Source: Prosthecobacter dejongeii (lineage in GTDB: Bacteria > Verrucomicrobiota > Verrucomicrobiia > Verrucomicrobiales > Verrucomicrobiaceae). Taken from it: a stretch of 64,000 nucleotides of DNA. Shown here in pieces: positions 33,681-42,752 of the stretch. The notes beneath the pieces were generated by a model. It saw only the letters and a program-made list of their open reading frames with translations. It made no database searches and had not been told where the DNA came from. The DNA lies in contig NZ_JACHIF010000008.1 of NCBI RefSeq assembly GCF_014203045.1, positions 62,001-126,000 of the forward strand. The letters run 5' to 3'. How positions within the stretch are numbered: the stretch's first letter is position 1; every line of letters begins with the position of its first letter. Made by a program: the position numbers and the translations under genes.

Positions 33681-33729
33681 AAGAATGGTTTAGACTGAAA
33701 GGAAGAAGGCAATGTTGAGTTTACGGTCG

Positions 33730-35910
33730 TCAATATCCCAGCGCGCTGCCGACTTGGAAGATAACAAAAGATAGAAAGTATGCGGTTCCTGTCATGAAGC
33801 CAAGCTGGAAAAACATCCAGCCCCAACTGCCTGTCTCGCGCTTGACTATGGCCATGGTGCTCACGCATTGCATGGCAAAGACGTAAAAGACCAAAAGGCT
33901 GATGCATACGAGCGGAGTATAAACAGCAGAGCCATCCGCACGTTTTTCCTCACGAATGCGATCCCTTACAGGAGCAATGTCTTCGTCATCCTGGGCCTGC
34001 ACGGCATAGACCACGGACATCGTGTTCACAAAGACTTCACGGGCTGCAAAGCTACCGATCAAACCGATGCCGATCTTCCAGTCATAGCCGAGGGGTCTAA
34101 TGGCAGGCTCAATGAAGTGACCGGCGCGCCCTGCCAAACTCTGGGCAAGATGCTGGGAATTGAGCGACGCTAGCTCGGCTTTCGCAGCCTCCAGTTGTGG
34201 GGCCACAGCTTCATTCTCAGCCTGCGGTTCAAGCTCCGCGATGCGTTCTTCTACTGTGGTTACCTGCGCACTGATGTCGTGATTTTTAGGGTAGGTAGAG
34301 GCGGCCCAGATCAAGATGGAGATACCGAAAATGATCGTCCCTGCACGGACCAAGAAGGCCTTGGCCCGTTGCCACACAAGAAGGAGGATGGATTTCAACG
34401 CGGGCATCTTGTACGTCGGCATTTCCAATATCATGGGGGCGTTTTTCCCGCGCATAATGCCTTTGTTTAGCACCCAGGCGAAGAAGAAGGCCCCGAGTGT
34501 GCCGAGTGCATAAAGACCGACCATGATCCCCGCCTTGGCCCAGGTTGAGACAGTATCTGGCATGAAGACACTGATGAGCAGGACATACACGGGAATACGG
34601 GCCGTGCAGCTCGCCAGTGGGGCGATGAGGATGGTGATGAGACGATCCTTTGGACTGTCAATGGTACGCGTGGCCATCACCCCGGGGATGGCGCAGGCGT
34701 ATGAGCTGAGGAACGGAAGGAAGGCTTTACCGTTGAGGCCCACGACGCCCATCACCCGATCCAAAATGAAAGCCACGCGGGCCATGTAACCGGTGTCCTC
34801 CATGATACCGATAAAGAAAAAGAGGATCAAAATCTGTGGGAGGAAAATGACCACACCACCGACGCCTGCAATGGCCCCTTGAACGATCAAATCACGCAGA
34901 TCTCCTGCCGGCATGATCCCGGTGACCCAGGTGCCCAAAGCTCCAAAGGTCTCGTCAATCAATCCCATGGGGATCTCAGCCACGGCAAAGATAAGATAAA
35001 AAAGAAAGCCCAGAAAGGCCAGCATGGTGAGGCCGCCTAGTATCGGGTGGAGGAGGATGGCATCCAACTTTTGAGTGATGGTCGGCAACTCCTGATCGGG
35101 CCTTTGCAGTACTTCGCGGGTCAGGCTTTCGATCTTGGCATAACGATCTGCCACAAGCTGATCTTCCCAACCTGGATGAGTGGCGTTCAATGCATCCCGC
35201 CCCCGCTGGATCTGGCCCATGTATGCATCCTTGATACTGGCGTGCAGCGGATCGTGGTCTGAAAGCAAATAGAGCGGTTCGAGAAGAGTCGTTTTATCAT
35301 GAACTGCCCCTGTCAGTAGCAGTTCCGCTCGGGTCGTCTGGAGAGTGGCACGAATGTCATCAGGCAACGGTGCCGACTGCCATCGGGGAAGGGGGATATC
35401 TTCGCGACTGATCGCGGATTTCAGTTCCAGAAAGCCTGTTCCGGTGGTCGCTTGCATGGGGACCACCGGAACACCGAGTTCGTCTGAGAGCTTTCTGAGG
35501 TCAATACGCCATTCCTTGGACGTGGCGATGTCCATCATGTTCAGTACCAGGATCGTCGGCAGGCCCAGTTCTAGAACTTGAGTGAGGAGGTAAAGATTGC
35601 GCTCTAGATTCGCAGCATCTGCGATGAAAACGACTCGGTCTGGCCGGGGGGTATCTGCCTGACGGCCTAACAGCACGTCGCGCAGGACAGCCTCATCTGG
35701 GCTGCGGGCATTGAGGCTGTAAGCACCCGGAAGGTCAATGAGACGAAGTTTTTTGCCATGTTGGCTGTAGCATTCCCCAATCTTTTTTTCGACCGTGACG
35801 CCTGGGTAATTCCCCACCTTCTGCCGCAGACCGGTGAGTTGGTTGAAAATGGTGGTCTTTCCCGAATTCGGGTTGCCTACGATGGCCAGCAGGGGCGATT
35901 CGGCGCTCAT
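33730..35910 (-). CDS. feoB: Ferrous iron transporter FeoB
   Basis: A 726-residue inner-membrane Fe(II) permease. The N-terminal G-protein domain has G1 GNPNSGKT (12-19), NYPGVTVE, G3 DLPG (59-62) and NMMD as G4. A helical spacer and the membrane part follow, with two gate-like repeats (FLPQILILFFFIGIMEDTGYMARVAF; FLPFLSSYACAIPGVMATRTI). A long charged loop near LEPQAENEAVAPQLEAAKAELASL is cytosolic. The ATG at 35910 overlaps the feoA stop as ATGA, so translation is coupled. The upstream in-frame ATG at 35925 lies inside feoA and is less likely. Confidence 0.95.
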   Translation of the reverse strand: MSAESPLLAIVGNPNSGKTTIFNQLTGLRQKVGNYPGVTVEKKIGECYSQHGKKLRLIDLPGAYSLNARSPDEAVLRDVLLGRQADTPRPDRVVFIADAANLERNLYLLTQVLELGLPTILVLNMMDIATSKEWRIDLRKLSDELGVPVVPMQATTGTGFLELKSAISREDIPLPRWQSAPLPDDIRATLQTTRAELLLTGAVHDKTTLLEPLYLLSDHDPLHASIKDAYMGQIQRGRDALNATHPGWEDQLVADRYAKIESLTREVLQRPDQELPTITQKLDAILLHPILGGLTMLAFLGFLFYLIFAVAEIPMGLIDETFGALGTWVTGIMPAGDLRDLIVQGAIAGVGGVVIFLPQILILFFFIGIMEDTGYMARVAFILDRVMGVVGLNGKAFLPFLSSYACAIPGVMATRTIDSPKDRLITILIAPLASCTARIPVYVLLISVFMPDTVSTWAKAGIMVGLYALGTLGAFFFAWVLNKGIMRGKNAPMILEMPTYKMPALKSILLLVWQRAKAFLVRAGTIIFGISILIWAASTYPKNHDISAQVTTVEERIAELEPQAENEAVAPQLEAAKAELASLNSQHLAQSLAGRAGHFIEPAIRPLGYDWKIGIGLIGSFAAREVFVNTMSVVYAVQAQDDEDIAPVRDRIREEKRADGSAVYTPLVCISLLVFYVFAMQCVSTMAIVKRETGSWGWMFFQLGFMTGTAYFLSFVIFQVGSALGY

Positions 35911-36143
35911 GCTTGGGAAATGCAAATGTCTGCCGCCTCATGATTACGCATGGCCAGGTGAGAACCGCGCACGGTGATCTCAATGGGCTCTCCTAGCGGG
36001 GAACGCCGTACCATGGTGACACGTGCACCTGGCGTCAGGCCTAGCTCGCGCAGGCGAGTGAGTCCCGTTCGGCCCGTAGGCATGGACTGAATGATGCCGG
36101 ATTGGCCGACAGGGAGCTGGGAAAGTGTGAAAGGGGCGTGCAT
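35907..36143 (-). CDS. feoA: FeoA family protein
   Basis: A 78-residue SH3-like cytosolic partner of FeoB. The FeoA pattern is complete: TGLTRLRELGLTPGARVTMVRRSPLGEPIEITVRG then LAMRNHEAADI. It is first gene of feoA-feoB-Cys-rich protein and overlaps feoB by 4 bases. No Fur-box-like palindrome was recognised in the 151-base gap to the divergent permease gene. Confidence 0.93.
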   Translation of the reverse strand: MHAPFTLSQLPVGQSGIIQSMPTGRTGLTRLRELGLTPGARVTMVRRSPLGEPIEITVRGSHLAMRNHEAADICISQA

Positions 36144-36294
36144 GGCTGAAGTGCAATTGAGACGCGCTCGCAGAGTAGAACGCTAGCGGAGGCATGAACC
36201 TTTGCAACCAAGACAGGGTATTTATGCAGAATTAGGTCGGATTCGTCTCCTGATTAACATCCCCTGCGCCACTATTGCGCTGGGAGGAGGTTTC

Positions 36295-37068
36295 GTGAAT
36301 CATCATGTGCCCATGCTGTCACGCCTGCTTACCTCCCTCGTTCTTGTTTTTTTGCACGCTCCGTTAATGGTCCTGGTGGTCAATTCTTTTAATGAATCGC
36401 GCTTTGGAGGGGAGTGGGAAGGCTTTACATGGAAATGGTATGAGCGACTTTGGAAAGCGGATGAGGTCTGGTCCTCTCTGTGGTTGACTATAAAAGTCGC
36501 CTCTCTGTCGAGTGTCACAGCCATGATTTTAGGCACCCTGGCAGCATGGACGCTGCATCAGTTTCGATCCCGTCTGCAAAGCGTGCATCAAAGCCTGGTG
36601 ACGCTGCCTCTCGCCCTACCAGATCTTCTAATGGGCATGTCGCTGCTGGCTTTATTCGTAGCGGCTGGGGTAGAGACAGGATTCATGACCCTATGGATCG
36701 CGCATGTGACGTTTTGCCTGAGTTACGTCACGATGGTGGTGCTGGGGCGATTGCAGGATTTTGACCTCACGCTGCTGGAGGCGGCTCGTGATTTAGGCGC
36801 TACGCGTTGGCAGGCGATGCGTCGTGTTTTACTGCCCTTGCTACTTCCAGGGATCTTAGCCGGTGGGCTACTAGCTTTTACCCTTTCGATGGATGATTAC
36901 GTGATTTCCTTTTTTGTCTCTGGCCCTGGAACCACGACGTTACCCCTGCGAGTCGCCAGTATGATGAAAACCAGCCGCAGCCTGCCCATGATCAATGCCC
37001 TGAGCACACTCATGATCGCATGCACCTTTCTTCTCGCAGCGGCCAGTTTTCGTCTGCAAAAGAAATAG
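36295..37068 (+). CDS. PotC-like ABC transporter permease
   Basis: A 257-residue inner-membrane permease with six predicted helices, most like PotC of spermidine/putrescine importers (VLVFLHAPLMVLVVNSFNESRFG near the start). The EAA loop EAARDLGATRWQAMRRVLLP, which contacts the ATPase, is intact. FTLSMDDYVISFFVSGPGTTTLPLRVASMM is the usual PotC tail. The GTG at 36295 is chosen because GGGAGGAGG ends five bases before it; the ATG at 36313 is an alternative. No PotA, PotB or binding-protein gene is next to it, so it is a split or orphan component. Confidence 0.85.
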   Translation: MNHHVPMLSRLLTSLVLVFLHAPLMVLVVNSFNESRFGGEWEGFTWKWYERLWKADEVWSSLWLTIKVASLSSVTAMILGTLAAWTLHQFRSRLQSVHQSLVTLPLALPDLLMGMSLLALFVAAGVETGFMTLWIAHVTFCLSYVTMVVLGRLQDFDLTLLEAARDLGATRWQAMRRVLLPLLLPGILAGGLLAFTLSMDDYVISFFVSGPGTTTLPLRVASMMKTSRSLPMINALSTLMIACTFLLAAASFRLQKK

Positions 37069-37161
37069 GAGACCCTGGCTCGATCTCACTGAAACGCATC
37101 TGGTCTTGTTTCAAACTTTTCGCGTGCCCAAGGCTGAGGTGATGGTAAAGCATCCATCACT

Positions 37162-37689
37162 ATGAAGCATTACATTTGGGACTCTTATTTCGTGGAATTG
37201 TTCGACGCCTGCGTGGACGAATACGATGACGGCAACAAGGACTTCGAGAGCTGGTTTAGCGATGAGGACCAAGACTTTCTAAAAGCCATCGGCTGCCGTG
37301 AGCGCGAGTTCTTCGACTTTGTGGAAGATAACGTCAGCTCAGGTGGCGAAGACCCCACCGCCATCACGGCCCTTTTGGTAGCGGCTGTGCGTCGGGATTA
37401 TTTCCTGACGATCCAAAAAGGAGTGGAGAGTGCACACGTCATTGCCCCATCTGAACTTCCTGCTAAAACGGCCGACTTAGGTGGATTTGTCTGGCTACCG
37501 CGGATCATCGTAAAGGCACGTGCAAAACTGCGTGGGGAGATGGACCCTGACACGATGTTTTGCTGCGGTGGCGATCGTGCCTTTTTGTCCAAGCATGACA
37601 TTCATCCGGCAGACTTCCTGCGGGTGGTTTGGGCAGCCGGAGATGACGATCAAAAAATCCTCGACTACGTTAAATCACGCCAAGCTTGA
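37162..37689 (+). CDS. DUF5069-like protein
   Basis: A 175-residue soluble acidic protein. The C-terminal half (DLGGFVWLPRIIVKARAKLRGEMDPDTMFCCGGDRAFLSKHDIHPADFLRVV, read in pieces) follows the DUF5069 pattern: a WLPR block, a K-AR helix, then a cysteine/glycine loop and the FL helix. The N-terminal half is rich in Asp/Glu (DEYDDGNKDFESWFSDEDQDF). No function is known to me. It is 19 bases before the fatty-acid-hydroxylase gene, so the two may be co-transcribed. Confidence 0.65.
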   Translation: MKHYIWDSYFVELFDACVDEYDDGNKDFESWFSDEDQDFLKAIGCREREFFDFVEDNVSSGGEDPTAITALLVAAVRRDYFLTIQKGVESAHVIAPSELPAKTADLGGFVWLPRIIVKARAKLRGEMDPDTMFCCGGDRAFLSKHDIHPADFLRVVWAAGDDDQKILDYVKSRQA

Positions 37690-37708
37690 GGCTGAGGCGC
37701 ACTGAATC

Positions 37709-38551
37709 ATGGAATTGTTTCGTGAACAGTTGCTGCTGCTCGTCAGTGTGCCGGTGATCTTGGGGGCCATCCTTCTTGAGATCATCGTCACACACTTCCA
37801 TGGCATCCGGGCTTATACCCGGCGGGAGACTCTGACGAATTTTTACATGGCTGCTTTGAATGGCAGTCTAGACTTAGTCTTGCGCGCGGTGCTAGTCCTA
37901 CCCGTAATGTTGTGGGCATGGAATCATCGCGGGATGGATCTGGACAAAGGCTGGTTCTACTGGATCGCCTTGTTTATCCTCCAGGACTTGGCCTATTACG
38001 TCCTGCATTACGTGGACCATCATTGCCGCCTGTTTTGGGCAGTGCATGTCACACATCATTCTTCGGAGGAGTTCAATCTCACCACCGGGTTTCGTTCGTC
38101 TGTCTTTCAGCCTGTTTATCGCACGATTTACTTCCTACCTATTGCTTGGTTGGGCTTTGAGCCGCTCGATATTCTCTTCATGTATGCGGCCACACAGATC
38201 TACGGCAGCCTCATTCATACCGAGCGCATTCAGTCAATGGGTTGGCTAGAGCATGTTTTGGTGACGCCGAGCCACCATCGCGTACATCATGCTTCCAATG
38301 GGCGTTACCTGGATAAAAACATGGGCATGTGCCTGATCGTCTGGGATAAACTTTTTGGTACTTTTCAGGCTGAGTTGCCGGATGAACCTGTGCGTTATGG
38401 CCTAACCAAAAGAATTGAAGATCGAGGACTGCTGAACATTGTTCTTCATGAGTGGAAGGACATGCTGAGAGATGTGAGGCAGAGCGCTTTGCCTTGGAGA
38501 AAACGCCTAGGCTACATCTTCCGAGGGCCAGGTTGGAAGGCTGAGGAGTAA
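37709..38551 (+). CDS. Sterol desaturase / fatty acid hydroxylase family membrane protein
   Basis: A 280-residue integral membrane di-iron oxygenase of the FA-hydroxylase superfamily. It has about four membrane helices and the conserved histidine clusters HYVDHHCRLFWAVHVTHHSS and TPSHHRVHHASN, which bind two irons. Further on, NMGMCLIVWDKLFGTF is the usual post-cluster motif of sterol desaturases. The substrate (sterol, hopanoid, carotenoid or fatty acid) cannot be read from sequence. Confidence 0.88.
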   Translation: MELFREQLLLLVSVPVILGAILLEIIVTHFHGIRAYTRRETLTNFYMAALNGSLDLVLRAVLVLPVMLWAWNHRGMDLDKGWFYWIALFILQDLAYYVLHYVDHHCRLFWAVHVTHHSSEEFNLTTGFRSSVFQPVYRTIYFLPIAWLGFEPLDILFMYAATQIYGSLIHTERIQSMGWLEHVLVTPSHHRVHHASNGRYLDKNMGMCLIVWDKLFGTFQAELPDEPVRYGLTKRIEDRGLLNIVLHEWKDMLRDVRQSALPWRKRLGYIFRGPGWKAEE

Positions 38552-38563
38552 TCTCCCGTGCCT

Positions 38564-38761
38564 TTAGACTTCCTGCGGCAGCAGCACCGGAATGCCATTG
38601 TCTATCGTATAAAGACGTGTCCCATCTTCACTGACGAGAGCTTTTTCTTCGGCTGCTAGGCCGTGGCGTTGTAAGTCTTCAGCCAGAGCCCAGCGGAGCG
38701 GCTGATGTGTGTGGGGACAGCGAAAAGTCAGTAAAAAATCGTTGATCCAGGTAAGGTCCAT
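38564..38761 (-). CDS. Trm112-like protein
   Basis: A 65-residue protein with the Trm112/YcaR fold pattern: LLTFRCPHTHQPLRW near the N-terminus and LYTIDNGIPVLLPQE at the C-terminus. Only one cysteine is present, where zinc-binding relatives have several, so metal binding is doubtful. The start at 38761 gives MDLTWINDFL. It starts 10 bases after the moeB stop, in one operon. Trm112 proteins act as small partners of methyltransferases; no methyltransferase is adjacent here. Confidence 0.75.
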   Translation of the reverse strand: MDLTWINDFLLTFRCPHTHQPLRWALAEDLQRHGLAAEEKALVSEDGTRLYTIDNGIPVLLPQEV

Positions 38762-38771
38762 GATGAGGGGA

Positions 38772-39905
38772 TTAGATGGCGGGTACGGTTGGATCAATAT
38801 CTTTGGCCCAGGCTAGAATACCGCCCGCAATATTCCAAACCTGGGTGTAACCCAGGTCTTGCAAAGTTGCTACAGCCTTAGCACTGCGCATGCCCGATCG
38901 GCAATGCACGAAGACGGGCTTGTCCTTGGGGATTTCAGCCGCACGAGCGGTGACCTGTCCCAGAGGGATGAGAATGGAGCCCGTGATGCGTGCGTTTTCA
39001 TACTCATCAGGCTCGCGCACATCCAGGAGGAAATGGTCTTCCCCCTGCATGCGTTTGTCGTGCAGTTCCTGAACCGTGAGAGTAGGTACATTGGGAGGAG
39101 GTGTCATACCGCAAAAGCCTTGGTAGTCGATGGGTTCGGTGATGGTGGGATTTTCTCCACAGACGGGGCAGTCAGGGTCGCGCCGGAGATTGAAGGTGCG
39201 AAAGCGGAGACTCAAAGTATCCACGTGAAGAAGCTTGCCTAACAAAGGTTGCCCCATACCGGTGATGAGCTTGATGGCTTCAAGCGCCTGCATGGTACCG
39301 ACGAGGCCTGGTAAAACGCCAAGCACGCCACCTTCTGCGCAACTGGGAACCAAGCCTGGCTTGGGCGGGATAGGGGACATGCATCGGTAGCAGGGCGCGC
39401 CCAGGTGGGGAGCGAAGACGGCCACCTGTCCCTCAAAGCGTAAAATACTGCCATACACATTCGGCTTACCCAGCCAGACAGCGGTATCATTGGAGAGATA
39501 ACGTGTGGGGAAGTTATCAGTTCCATCAATCAAGAGATCATAATCGGCGGCGATTTGGCGAGCGTTCGTTGCCGTGAACATCTCACGGTGCATTCGCACT
39601 TCGAGATGTGGATTGATGTCTAAAAGCCGTTCGCGTGCGGCTTCGAGTTTTGGGCGTCCAACATCGCTTTGGCCAAAGAGCAACTGTCGTTGTAGGTTAG
39701 AAATCTCTACCACATCTGGGTCCACAAGGCCCAATGTACCCACACCTGCCGCAGCCAAATACATGCTGATGGGAGAGCCCAGACCTCCAGCACCGATGCA
39801 CAAGACACGTGCGGCTTTTAGTTTTCTCTGAGCTTCGATACCAAACTCAGGCATGGCGAGATGCCGTGCATAACGCTGGAGTTCGGCAGGGGAAAGATCA
39901 GTCAT
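38772..39905 (-). CDS. moeB: MoeB/ThiF E1-like adenylyltransferase with rhodanese domain
   Basis: A 377-residue cytosolic enzyme. It adenylates the C-terminal glycine of a ubiquitin-like sulfur carrier (MoaD/ThiS type) and hands on sulfur. The E1 domain (about 1-245) has VLCIGAGGLGSP for ATP, NLQRQLLFGQSDVG, two zinc CxxC pairs (CYRC and CPVC) and SCAEGGVLGVLPGL at the active-site Cys position. The rhodanese domain (about 280-370) has the persulfide loop VHCRSGMRSA. The start at 39905 gives MTDLSPAELQRYARH, a standard opening. It may serve molybdopterin, thiamine or cysteine synthesis; no carrier gene is nearby. Confidence 0.9.
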   Translation of the reverse strand: MTDLSPAELQRYARHLAMPEFGIEAQRKLKAARVLCIGAGGLGSPISMYLAAAGVGTLGLVDPDVVEISNLQRQLLFGQSDVGRPKLEAARERLLDINPHLEVRMHREMFTATNARQIAADYDLLIDGTDNFPTRYLSNDTAVWLGKPNVYGSILRFEGQVAVFAPHLGAPCYRCMSPIPPKPGLVPSCAEGGVLGVLPGLVGTMQALEAIKLITGMGQPLLGKLLHVDTLSLRFRTFNLRRDPDCPVCGENPTITEPIDYQGFCGMTPPPNVPTLTVQELHDKRMQGEDHFLLDVREPDEYENARITGSILIPLGQVTARAAEIPKDKPVFVHCRSGMRSAKAVATLQDLGYTQVWNIAGGILAWAKDIDPTVPAI

Positions 39906-40031
39906 CAGCAATGACCTACAGGGGAGCATTGCCGGTGCGCCGAGGCAAATGGTTGTGTGAAATCCCTGAATCAAAAAACGCCAGACAAGTCAGGGAATGG
40001 GTGTTTTTTACTGGGGTCTCATTCATTCTAT

Positions 40032-40484
40032 ATGGCCAATAAAGCTACTATTATACCGGCAGGCCAAGGCACCATCATCCGTGCTTTTGGTCAAGAATCC
40101 CATTTTCATCTCACTGGGGAGCAGACTGGTGGGGCTTACACGCAGTGGGTAGAAATCACTCAGCCTGGAGGTGGTCCACCTCCCCACTTTCATACTCGAG
40201 AGGATGAATGGTTTTATGTTTTGGAAGGTCAGATGAGCTTTTTAAAAGAAGGGCAATGGAACGAAGGGGGCCCAGGCACCGCTGTTTACATGCCTCGGAA
40301 TGTACCTCATGCCTTTAAGAACACAGGGAACATTGTTTCCAAGATGCTCATCACCACGGCTCCCTCGGGCTTTGAAAACTTCTTTGCTCGTTGTGCTGAA
40401 GTGATGAATCAACCTGGAGAGCCTGATATGCAGCGTATCATTGAGATCAGCGCTGAGCATGGAATCTATTTTGTAAATCCCTAG
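40032..40484 (+). CDS. Cupin domain protein
   Basis: A 150-residue single-domain cupin. Motif 1 is GGGPPPHFHTREDEWFYVLEGQMSF with His-x-His and Glu metal ligands. Motif 2 is VYMPRNVPHAFKNTG with the last His. It has no signal peptide, and the start MANKATIIPAG is typical of the quercetin-dioxygenase-like group. The reaction is unknown. Confidence 0.85.
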   Translation: MANKATIIPAGQGTIIRAFGQESHFHLTGEQTGGAYTQWVEITQPGGGPPPHFHTREDEWFYVLEGQMSFLKEGQWNEGGPGTAVYMPRNVPHAFKNTGNIVSKMLITTAPSGFENFFARCAEVMNQPGEPDMQRIIEISAEHGIYFVNP

Positions 40485-40551
40485 CTCAGAGCCAACGCTG
40501 GCGCAGTGACCAGTTTTTGAAAAAACAGGTCACTCATTTCTTCTGCGTTTT

Positions 40552-42528
40552 TTAGAGAAGTGTGTCGTAGCTGCGCCCACCCTTGCCTTCAAAGAAATTC
40601 ATGAAGGCACGATTCACAGTGTAGAAGCCGCCCGGGGTCGGGTAGTCACCACTGAAATACCAGTCGCCATAATCAGGTCCGAGCGCCTTGTGAAGTCCGT
40701 CAATGGATTGGAAAATCACGTGAATGTCACCCTGCCACGCGGTGTGCTGGGGATAGACTAACTGGCTCACTTTGGCGGAGATCTGCGCATCGCTGAAAGG
40801 AGCGTAGATGGCTTTGACCGCATTACGCATTTCAGATTTAGGCTTATTTACTTCGGCTTTGCAGGCATCGTAAGTTTCCTTCACCACATGGCGCAAGCCA
40901 TGTTCATCCAGAAGCGCAATAGCGGCCTGGAAGGCGATGAATTTGCCCAGTTCAGACATGTCAATGCCATAGCAGTCAGGGTAGCGGATCTGCGGCGCGG
41001 TGGAGCACACGATGATGCGGCGCGGATTGGTGCGGGCCAGGATGCGTAGCAGGCTCTTTTTGAGCGTGGTTCCACGGACGATCGAATCATCAATGACCAC
41101 CAGATTGTCATTCGGGGTCACAACTCCGTAAGTGATATCATAAACACTGGAGACAAGCTGATCACGGCCACTTTCTTGGGCGATGAAGGTGCGCATCTTG
41201 ATGTCTTTGTGCGCGATCTTTTCCGAGCGGGGCCAGTTACGCAGGACGAGATCATCCAGTTTGTTTTCGTCAAAGGTACCACTGTGTACCATCTCGACGA
41301 TGGCATCCTTCACTTCTTGGCGACGCCGATAACGCAAGCCATCCAGAAAGCCATGATAGGCTGTTTCTGCGGTGTTTGGGATGAAGCTGGTGACGGTATG
41401 TTCCCAATCGTTTCCGATGGCTTCGATAAGCTGTGGAACCATCTGCTCGCCCAGTGCTTTGCGCTGGCGATAGATGACCGAGTCGTTGCTTCGAGAGAAG
41501 TAAATGCGCTCGAAAGAACAAGGTCGCAAAGGCTCAGCTTGCGGGGCAAAGGCGGTGGTGGTGATGGCTCCAGAAGATTTGATGACGCAAACGTGACCTG
41601 GGGCCAGCTCCTGAACGTCGTTTTCATCGACTTCAAACACGGTCATGAGGGCGACGCGCTCCGAAGCAAAAGCAACGACCTCATCATCTTCATACATGTG
41701 GCATGGGCGAATGCCGAGGGGGTCCCTCATGATGAAGAAATCCCCGTTGCCAATGGTGCCGGCAATGGTGTAGCCGCCATCCCAGAGTTCGGCCGATTTA
41801 CGAATGATGTGGGCCACATCGAGTTGCTCGCTGATGTGACGGGTGATATCTTCCAGCGGAACGCCGGAATCTCTCATTGTGTGATAGAGATCAGTGTGGG
41901 CTTCATCGAGCTGAAAGCCGATCTCTTCGAGCACCGTTTGGGTATCGGTATCGAAGACAGGGTGCTGGCCCCGTTTCATCATGATTTTATTCAGCTCACC
42001 CGAGTTTGTGAGATTGAAATTACCCATCACCATGAGGCTCCGAGTGGGCCAGGTGCTGCGGCGGATGTAGGGGTGTAAGCTCCCTTTTCCGAAAGCACCG
42101 CTGGTGCCATAACGGAGATGTCCCATGTTCACTTCCCCAGCCAGTTCAAACTCACGTTTGATCGCCTCGGGATCGTCTTCAAACTTCGTATATTCCAGGC
42201 CAGATTCATCGCGGCGCTCTTTGCGCTCAGCATTCACCCTGCGGGCGATTCGGCCAAATTCCTTCATCTCATCTGCGAGGACTTCTCCGATCGCCTCTGC
42301 GGACTTGGTGGAGCGGACGCGAAACATGTAAGGCGCTCCTGGGGGCATATCCAGCTTGCAGCAGCCAATGCCGATGCCGTCTTGGCCACGATTGCGCTGT
42401 TTGGCCATGAGGCCAAATAGGCGCTCCAGTCCATAGAGGGCAGTGCCATACTTGTCCTGGTAATAGGCCAAGGGTTTTTTCAGCCGGACTACGGCAATGC
42501 CGCACTCGTGTCGGATGGGGTCGCTCAT
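40552..42528 (-). CDS. purF: Amidophosphoribosyltransferase, long form
   Basis: First enzyme of purine synthesis (PRPP plus glutamine to phosphoribosylamine). The start MSDPIRHECGIAVV places Cys9 as the Ntn nucleophile after a short propeptide. MGHLRYGTSG and GNFNLTNSGEL are the glutaminase loops; RDPLGIRP and VVIDDSIVRGTTLKK (PRPP site) mark the transferase domain. It has 658 residues, about 150 longer than E. coli PurF, through a charged insertion near residues 85-115 and a C-terminal extension of about 110 residues. The ATG at 42528 is preferred over 42558 because it puts the cysteine close to the N-terminus. Confidence 0.92.
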   Translation of the reverse strand: MSDPIRHECGIAVVRLKKPLAYYQDKYGTALYGLERLFGLMAKQRNRGQDGIGIGCCKLDMPPGAPYMFRVRSTKSAEAIGEVLADEMKEFGRIARRVNAERKERRDESGLEYTKFEDDPEAIKREFELAGEVNMGHLRYGTSGAFGKGSLHPYIRRSTWPTRSLMVMGNFNLTNSGELNKIMMKRGQHPVFDTDTQTVLEEIGFQLDEAHTDLYHTMRDSGVPLEDITRHISEQLDVAHIIRKSAELWDGGYTIAGTIGNGDFFIMRDPLGIRPCHMYEDDEVVAFASERVALMTVFEVDENDVQELAPGHVCVIKSSGAITTTAFAPQAEPLRPCSFERIYFSRSNDSVIYRQRKALGEQMVPQLIEAIGNDWEHTVTSFIPNTAETAYHGFLDGLRYRRRQEVKDAIVEMVHSGTFDENKLDDLVLRNWPRSEKIAHKDIKMRTFIAQESGRDQLVSSVYDITYGVVTPNDNLVVIDDSIVRGTTLKKSLLRILARTNPRRIIVCSTAPQIRYPDCYGIDMSELGKFIAFQAAIALLDEHGLRHVVKETYDACKAEVNKPKSEMRNAVKAIYAPFSDAQISAKVSQLVYPQHTAWQGDIHVIFQSIDGLHKALGPDYGDWYFSGDYPTPGGFYTVNRAFMNFFEGKGGRSYDTLL

Positions 42529-42662
42529 GTGTTGGGAGCACTCATCCTTGGCAGACAATGCGGGGAGTGCAAGACGTGGCCGCAGCTTTTTCTCAAGTCT
42601 GGGCTTGTTCTCAGGGATTCAAAGGTCAAAAGCGGGAAAGCAAAGTTTTTTCGGAATCTGTG

Positions 42663-42704
42663 AAGCAGAAAAAAACCGTGTGGGTAAGGGTGTTTTTTCT
42701 GCTT
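42663..42704 (-). terminator. A/T-rich inverted repeat, possible terminator
   Basis: A perfect 12-base inverted repeat: AAGCAGAAAAAA (42663-42674) with TTTTTTCTGCTT (42693-42704) around an 18-base loop. It lies 49 bases beyond the stop of the DUF502 gene on the minus strand, inside the 224-base gap before purF. The A-run and T-run make it look like a bidirectional terminator, but the stem is weak in G/C. Confidence 0.45.
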
Positions 42705-42752
42705 CTGTGTCGTCGGATCGCAACAAAACACTCAGGAGTGATGAACTCCATG

